Shown piece by piece: positions 58,581 through 64,000 of a stretch of 64,000 nt of DNA. Positions within the stretch are counted from its first letter, which is position 1, and each line of letters opens with the position of its first letter. The stretch comes from Nematostella vectensis (lineage: Eukaryota > Cnidaria > Anthozoa > Actiniaria > Edwardsiidae), in contig NC_064035.1 of NCBI RefSeq assembly GCF_932526225.1, positions 1,735,501 to 1,799,500 of the forward strand, given 5' to 3'. A model generated the notes under the pieces. The model saw nothing but the letters and a program-made list of their open reading frames with translations. It ran no database searches and was not told the origin of the DNA. The position numbers and the translations under genes are program-made.

Positions 58581-60010
58581 AAAACTGGCGTTACATCACT
58601 AGCGTGCTGACCACTAGCGTGACACCATCAGACGCCTCTAGCGTGACACCATTATCTTGACACCACTAGACACCTCTAGCGTGACACCATTATCTTGACA
58701 CCACTAGACACTTCTAGCGTGACACCATTATCTTGACACCACTAGACACTTCTAGCGTGACACCATTATCTTGACACCACTAGACACCTCTAGCGTGACA
58801 CCACTAGACAATTCTAGCGTGACACCACTAGACAATTCTAGCGTTAAGCCACTAGCGTGATACCACTAGACACCATTATCGTAAAACACCTTTAGCGTGA
58901 CACCTCTAGCGTGACACCATTATCTTGACACCACTAGACAATTCTAGCGTGACACCACTAGACAATTCTAGCGTTAAGCCACTAGCGTGATACCACTAGA
59001 CACCATTATCGTAAAACACCTCTAGCGTGACACCATTATCTTGACACCACTAGACACTTCTAGCGTGACACCATTATCTTGACACCACTAGACACTTCTA
59101 GCGTGACACCATTATCTTGACACCACTAGACGCCTCTAGCGTGACACCATTATCTTGACACCACTAGACACCTCTAGCGTGACACCATTATCTTGATACC
59201 ACTAGACACCTCTAGCGTGACACCATTATCTTGACACCACTAGACACTTCTAGCGTGACACCATTATCTTGACACCACTAGACGCCTCTAGCGTGACACC
59301 ATTATCTTGACACCACTAGACACTTCTAGCGTGACACCATTATCTTGACACCTCTAGACACCTCTAGCGTGACACCATTATCTTGACACCACTAGACACC
59401 TCTAGCGTGACACCATTATCTTGACACCACTAGACGCCTCTAGCGTGACACCATTATCTTGACACCACTAGACACTTCTAGCGTGACACCATTATCTTGA
59501 CACCACTAGACGCCTCTAGCGTGACACCATTATCTTGACACCACTAGACACCTCTAGCGTGACACCATTATCTTGACACCACTAGACACTTCTAGCGTGA
59601 CACCATTATCTTGACACCACTAGACACCTCTAGCGTGACACCATTATCTTGATACCACTAGACACCTCTAGCGTGACACCATTATCTTGACACCACTAGA
59701 CGCCTCTAGCGTGACACCATTATCTTGACACCACTAGACACCTCTAGCGTGACACCATTATCTTGACACCACTAGACACTTCTAGCGTGACACCATTATC
59801 TTGACACCACTAGACACCTCTAGCGTGACACCATTATCTTGATACCACTAGACACCTCTAGCGTGACACCATTATCTTGACACCACTAGACACTTCTAGC
59901 GTGACACCATTATCTTGACACCACTAGACAATTCTAGCGTTAAGCCACTAGCGTGATACCACTAGACAACATTATCGTAAAACACCTTTAGCGTGACACC
60001 ACTAGTGTGA
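58581..60010. repeat. 38-bp minisatellite (second part of the compound array)
   Basis: About 36 units of 38 bp (core TCTAGCGTGACACCATTATC then TTGACACCACTAGACACC) sharing CTCTAGCGTGA with the 57-bp units, so one family gave rise to the other. A block with GTTAAGCCACTAGCGTGATA recurs near 58850, 58975 and 59940. Confidence 0.95.
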
Positions 60011-60998
60011 CACCCTTAGCTTGCCCACAGGCTACGTCCATGCCAAAAAAGCAGTGCTCTTCACTTTTAGGATGGTAAAGGGTATTTTCTTGAAACGAGA
60101 AACGCGGAATAGTCCATTTTGCCCGGTCCGTGAAACGTGATCCATACTCCCCTTTATCAGCCTGCGCTTTGGTTTTGGTATTAATCTTGATGGAAAAAAA
60201 ATATTGGTTTGGCCGCCTTCATGCAGGCGTTTGATGGTGTTTTTATCGCGAAAAGCCAGCCTCGAGCAATCGATGGAGAAGGAGAGAGATAACATCTCCA
60301 ATCTCCTTCCACAGACATTATATTGAAAATCAATCTCGCTTTCGTCACTACAATACAATAATATTTATTTATAGAGGGCTACATTATAACCTGTGCTGGC
60401 CCTCGCAAAGCCCACACCTTGTGCCTACGGTGATGCTGGTAGAAAGGTGTTCTGCGTGGCGCGGTGGTAACAAGGCGGAGATTAATCAACACAGGGTGGA
60501 AATGAGTGTTGTACGCCTTTGTGATTTCAGTTGCTGTAGTCTATGTCTGCCTGAAACCCGGTATGGCCTGAAACCCGGTATGGGGTGCATGCTCTAGCAA
60601 ATGCTTCCCGTAATTCATTGTTGTCAACACTGGCAAAAACGTCCTTTCACCTAACAGATACAATTGGAAAAATGTGGTTTGGTAGAGTGGAAAAATAGCC
60701 GCCAAAGCAAAACATCGTGGAAGTATATGACCAGGTGAAAGGACTTTTTGCTAGTGTAAACAACAACAATGAGTCACGGGAAGCATTTTGCACGTTTCCA
60801 CGAATGTCAGTTCTGAGACATACGCTAATCGCCCATCTGAACGCAGTGAAATATGGAGACGGGCATGCCTAAGTGTTGATGTGGATGCGCACGAACCCCT
60901 CGCCACAGGGGGCGCAGCCACCCCCTACTGGTCACTTCCTAATAATTTACCAATTGATGACAAGGTGGCGGCCGGCAGAGGCTCTCAAAGGCAAGCCC
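60011..60998. other. intergenic region downstream of the minus-strand GPCR
   Basis: TTTATT near 60364-60369 could be the minus-strand poly(A) signal of the GPCR ending at 60999. An 18-bp duplication CCTGAAACCCGGTATGG lies at about 60551-60585. Otherwise only the element at 60616 is seen. Confidence 0.4.
60616..60771. mobile_element. MITE-like inverted-repeat element, 156 bp
   Basis: CATTGTTGTCAACACTGGCA at the left end and the complement of the right end (CATTGTTGTTGTTTACACTA) continue into GCAAAAA-GTCCTTTCACCT in both arms, about 37 bp with a few differences. No coding capacity. Confidence 0.7.
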
Positions 60999-62648
60999 TC
61001 AGTACTGAGACATCCTGCGAATCGTTGCGAGAGTGACTATGGAACCCCTGTTTGCGCCGACACCGATTATATTTATAGTGTAGCCGCTAGCTTCAGCGAG
61101 CAGTCGCCTCAGTGCGGACACGCGAGTAGCACGGCGCGCGCATGGGCAGGCGGAGTTGTAGAGCTCGCGATACGCCCGCCGCATGTCGGATACCTGACAG
61201 CTGTACAGATAGGGGTTGATAGCGGATGACAGGTACCCTAGTAAAAGGAGGACACACTGGAGCTCTTCAGGCGCCGCCGATCCACACGCTCTGCAGCACA
61301 CGGACACGAAGCTGAACACAGTATGAGGCATCCAACAGCAGAAAAACGAACACACGATCAACGCGATGGTCCGCGCGGCGCGCGTGTCACGCAGAAACAC
61401 TTTGAGCTTGCGCGAGCGTGCCGCGATGTAGGTAGACATGTTGGATGAGATGCGCGCACCTACGGAGTGTACTCTGTCCCGTCGATGCTCCCTGCGTGAC
61501 ATGGGAGCACTTGAAGGAGATGCCCCTGAGCTCCCAGGGCCGTGTAAATCTCTTTTCTTTTCTTCCCCCTCTGATGACATGGGAGTACTTGAAGGAGATG
61601 CCCCTGAGCTCCCAGGGCCGTGTAAATCTCTTTTCTTTTCTTCCCCCTCTGATGACATGGGAGTACTTGAAGGAGATGCCCCTGAGCTCCCAGGGCCGTG
61701 TAAATCTCTTTTCTTTTCTTTCCCCTCTGATGACATGGCAGTCTTTAAAGAAGATATCGCTGAGCAACTAGGACAAACAAGCTGGTTATTCATCATGGGT
61801 AACTCCTCCGTAGATTGCAGTAAATTCGCGCGTTGCTCTGTTTGATTTGCAAGGCTACATCTCCGAGTGTGTCTACCATCGGATTTGTTTTGCTGTGAAT
61901 AAACCTCATTAAGTTTATTGCTTGATATCAAGGCTTGTGACGAGTAGCTCCGCGGTCTAACGACACGTTCTTTATCGTGGCTTTTATCACTCGGTCGCAG
62001 TAATGGAACTTTACGCTGTTTGTTAGCGATCGTGTAGATCTTATAGTAGACCAAACACATGATGAACATCGGAAGGAAGAAATTAAGCACCGAGCTTAGT
62101 GCGCTGTATGCCGGGGATATGTTGAAGCCGCAGACTTCCGTGACAGCATTGCTTTGCGGAAACGCTCTCCAGCCCATCACGGGGATTAACGCGAAAACAA
62201 ACGAGTACGCCCAGATAACAACAATAACCAACATCGCTCGCTTTACAGTCAGAAACGGAGATTCCTTGTAGCGATCTAGCGGGTCGTTTAGTGTCTTATA
62301 CCGCTCTATGCTCAAGGTTAAAAGGTGGAGAATACTGGTCGGTACTGTCACGAGGTACGCCGTGGTCCATACATTGCACAAATGATGGCTATGTGTCCAT
62401 TTGCCATTTGTAAGCACCTGCTCCAGATCGAAAGGCATCGCGAAAAGTGTGGTCCCCAGGTCTGACAACGCCAGTGATAGAATGAAGTAATAGCAGGGAG
62501 ACTTAAGAAGAACTTTATTCTTGTAGATGGTGATGCAAATGAGGAGATTTCCGGCTAGTGAGGCGACCATAACCAGGACGTATGATGTCGAGATGACGGC
62601 AAGAAAGGTCGGCGAGAAAGGAGATGGAAAATCACTCGTGTCCTCCAT
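60999..62648 (-). CDS. orphan rhodopsin-class GPCR, single exon
   Basis: 549 aa from the ATG at 62648; two in-frame codons upstream start with TTG and are not used. TM2 LALSDLGTT (Asp about 63), TM3 cysteine 91 (HLCNVW), ERY at about 115-117 (SIERYKTL), TM6 CCWMPH and TM7 NPYLYSC are all present, so the fold looks functional. The position equivalent to 3.32 is Tyr, not the Asp expected in amine receptors. The third intracellular loop is very long (over 200 residues), Ser/Lys-rich, and contains three 26-residue repeats. Intronless GPCRs are common in cnidarians. The ligand is unknown. Confidence 0.88.
   Translation of the reverse strand: MEDTSDFPSPFSPTFLAVISTSYVLVMVASLAGNLLICITIYKNKVLLKSPCYYFILSLALSDLGTTLFAMPFDLEQVLTNGKWTHSHHLCNVWTTAYLVTVPTSILHLLTLSIERYKTLNDPLDRYKESPFLTVKRAMLVIVVIWAYSFVFALIPVMGWRAFPQSNAVTEVCGFNISPAYSALSSVLNFFLPMFIMCLVYYKIYTIANKQRKVPLLRPSDKSHDKERVVRPRSYSSQALISSNKLNEVYSQQNKSDGRHTRRCSLANQTEQRANLLQSTEELPMMNNQLVCPSCSAISSLKTAMSSEGKEKKRDLHGPGSSGASPSSTPMSSEGEEKKRDLHGPGSSGASPSSTPMSSEGEEKKRDLHGPGSSGASPSSAPMSRREHRRDRVHSVGARISSNMSTYIAARSRKLKVFLRDTRAARTIALIVCSFFCCWMPHTVFSFVSVCCRACGSAAPEELQCVLLLLGYLSSAINPYLYSCQVSDMRRAYRELYNSACPCARRATRVSALRRLLAEASGYTINIIGVGANRGSIVTLATIRRMSQY
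61502..61740 (-). repeat. 78-bp coding tandem repeat, three copies, in the GPCR third loop
   Basis: The plus strand CTTGAAGGAGATGCCCCTGA recurs every 78 bp (about 61510, 61588, 61666). In the protein this gives three copies of a 26-residue block MSSEGEEKKRDLHGPGSSGA plus SPSSTP at about residues 302-381. The period is a multiple of three so the frame is kept. Confidence 0.95.
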
Positions 62649-64000
62649 CGCCAAGGATGAGCAGTTGATGAAGAGACTTAAACTAACAGGGAGTCTCCCA
62701 TCGGTTCACATGCGTTTGAAGAAAACCTTGTTACGTCTGTATGTCTCGTCACATCATTATCACAAATGTCGTCCTCGTATTTACATCCAATCAGGGCTAC
62801 TTCAAAGCGCATTTAAGTAAACAGTATATACAATTCAAGTATCAATTTCTTGTTTGCACAGCAATCAAACGTCCACCAGGTCCCCAGCTTTGTTACGTTC
62901 TCTCTTTCATCTGTAAACGAATGAAAGGCGAGATTTCAATTGCAAATCGTATTTGATGGGATCTCTGAAGTGTTATCAATCCTTTTCAAAATACAGACTT
63001 CCGTGAGCGTCGGATATCACCTTTTCTTATGAAAAGTTCTTTTTTTATCGGTTAGGTATTTTCATTCTGATGGAACTCATCAGTAAAACCAATATATATC
63101 ATTTTAATACTTGTCTTTCAAGAGCAACAATGGTTATATATCATATATTTCCTTCTTTTGTTTCCTTTTTTTACGATGCATATCTTATTACAAAAACTAA
63201 ATAAATTTCGAAGAAGGAAATGCCTAACGTCTAAAGTTCGATATGGTTTACTTAGGCACTGGTCCCAGTTTTGTTATCATTTTGTTTGGTAGGCAATAAA
63301 AGAAAACCACAAATAAACACGGACCTCTATCAGAAAAATCAATGGCTTTTTTCACAGTGTTTTTCCTATCTTGAAAACGCAAGAATTACAATACGCAAAA
63401 AAAAGTTATGAGAGCAGCCCAGACAGACAGGTGTACAATCTACTCGAATTTCATAAATTTGTCTTTCGCCTCTCGATTTCCAGTAGGATATCGCAAAATG
63501 TTATCGCATGCTTACCGTCACTTGCTTGGTGTCGCACGCAATAAAGCGATGGTAAGATGCATATTTATGTCTCTCTTTAATTATATTTCTGTGTCTATTG
63601 AATTATCGCGGAGGATTTCTTAGTGGACTAGATCTTCTGTAAAAGATATCCCCTTCTACTATTGGCTCTGAGTCGAGGGGAAACATTATTGGACCTGTCG
63701 CTAAATGAGATAAGGAGATGGTGGGGGGGGGGGGGAGAAGGGTTGGTGGGTGGGGATTAAGATTATTCAACTTTCTTTATTGGCTCCACTAATTACAATA
63801 ACACGTATTCAAGGATAGTGCTTTTTAAAAGTAGTTGTCTTTTTTGCTTTCCCATGTAGAATAAAGGCTAGAGAGCGTAAATAGCTCCAATGCGCAGTTA
63901 AATGCTGAATCGGAAATAAAGTTTAATAATACTCATAAGTTTATGCTTTTGACATTGCAAGAATTGAATGGCAAGAATTTCTCGCACTGTCGAACCGACA
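62649..64000. other. AT-rich region upstream of the minus-strand GPCR
   Basis: It should include the promoter of the GPCR. A G-run lies at about 63722-63735. No exon, RNA gene or repeat family is supported. Confidence 0.45.

Overview
The window looks like nuclear DNA of an early-branching animal, most likely a cnidarian such as a sea anemone (Nematostella-like). This is inference: the genes are intron-rich with GT-AG introns in vertebrate-like positions, they are metazoan families (spartin, PA28-gamma, White-type ABCG, phospholipid phosphatase, rhodopsin-class GPCRs), GPCR genes have one or two exons, and degenerate LINE and MITE remnants are common. No database search was possible.

Layout. 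1-2284 is intergenic with a 0.9 kb retroposon. 2285-17167 (+) is a 16-exon spartin gene (MIT + senescence domains; exons sum to 521 aa in one frame). 18617-34506 (+) is an 18-exon White-type ABCG half-transporter (664 aa). 37613-42607 (+) is a 12-exon proteasome activator PA28-gamma/PSME3 gene (239 aa). 44273-46084 (+) is a two-exon rhodopsin-class GPCR with prostanoid-receptor-like features. 48068-52879 (+) is a 6-exon lipid phosphate phosphatase (286 aa). 54695-57633 (+) is a two-exon coiled-coil/disordered protein of unknown function. 60999-62648 (-) is a single-exon orphan rhodopsin-class GPCR (549 aa). All spliced models were joined by hand; every one keeps frame from ATG to stop with GT-AG introns. 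The genes share no obvious pathway.

The most striking property is the density of tandem arrays: about 19 of the 50 introns contain minisatellites. Several arrays are not random intronic DNA: their repeat unit contains the end or start of the neighbouring exon together with its splice site. In ABCG, PSME3, spartin and the phosphatase gene the arrays are tandem copies of a 5' splice site (units 27, 38, 39, 42, 47, 63 bp) or of a 3' splice site (units 40, 70, 101 bp). In each case the copy that must be used to make the protein is the one on the exon side; the others are potential decoy splice sites, many with intact consensus, whose use would cause a frameshift or an early stop. A 92-bp duplication across the ABCG stop codon follows the same rule. 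This family of splice-boundary minisatellites is the best candidate for a previously undescribed phenomenon here.

Other content: a LINE remnant in spartin intron 11, a second LINE fragment in intron 15, several short inverted-repeat elements, three copies of one poly(A)-tailed retroposon, one carrying a nested 122-bp insertion with a perfect 24-bp hairpin, a roughly 50-bp array carrying a tRNA-like A box in every unit, and a nearly perfect 17-bp satellite of about 106 copies. Most long open frames inside the arrays are artefacts of repeat periodicity.
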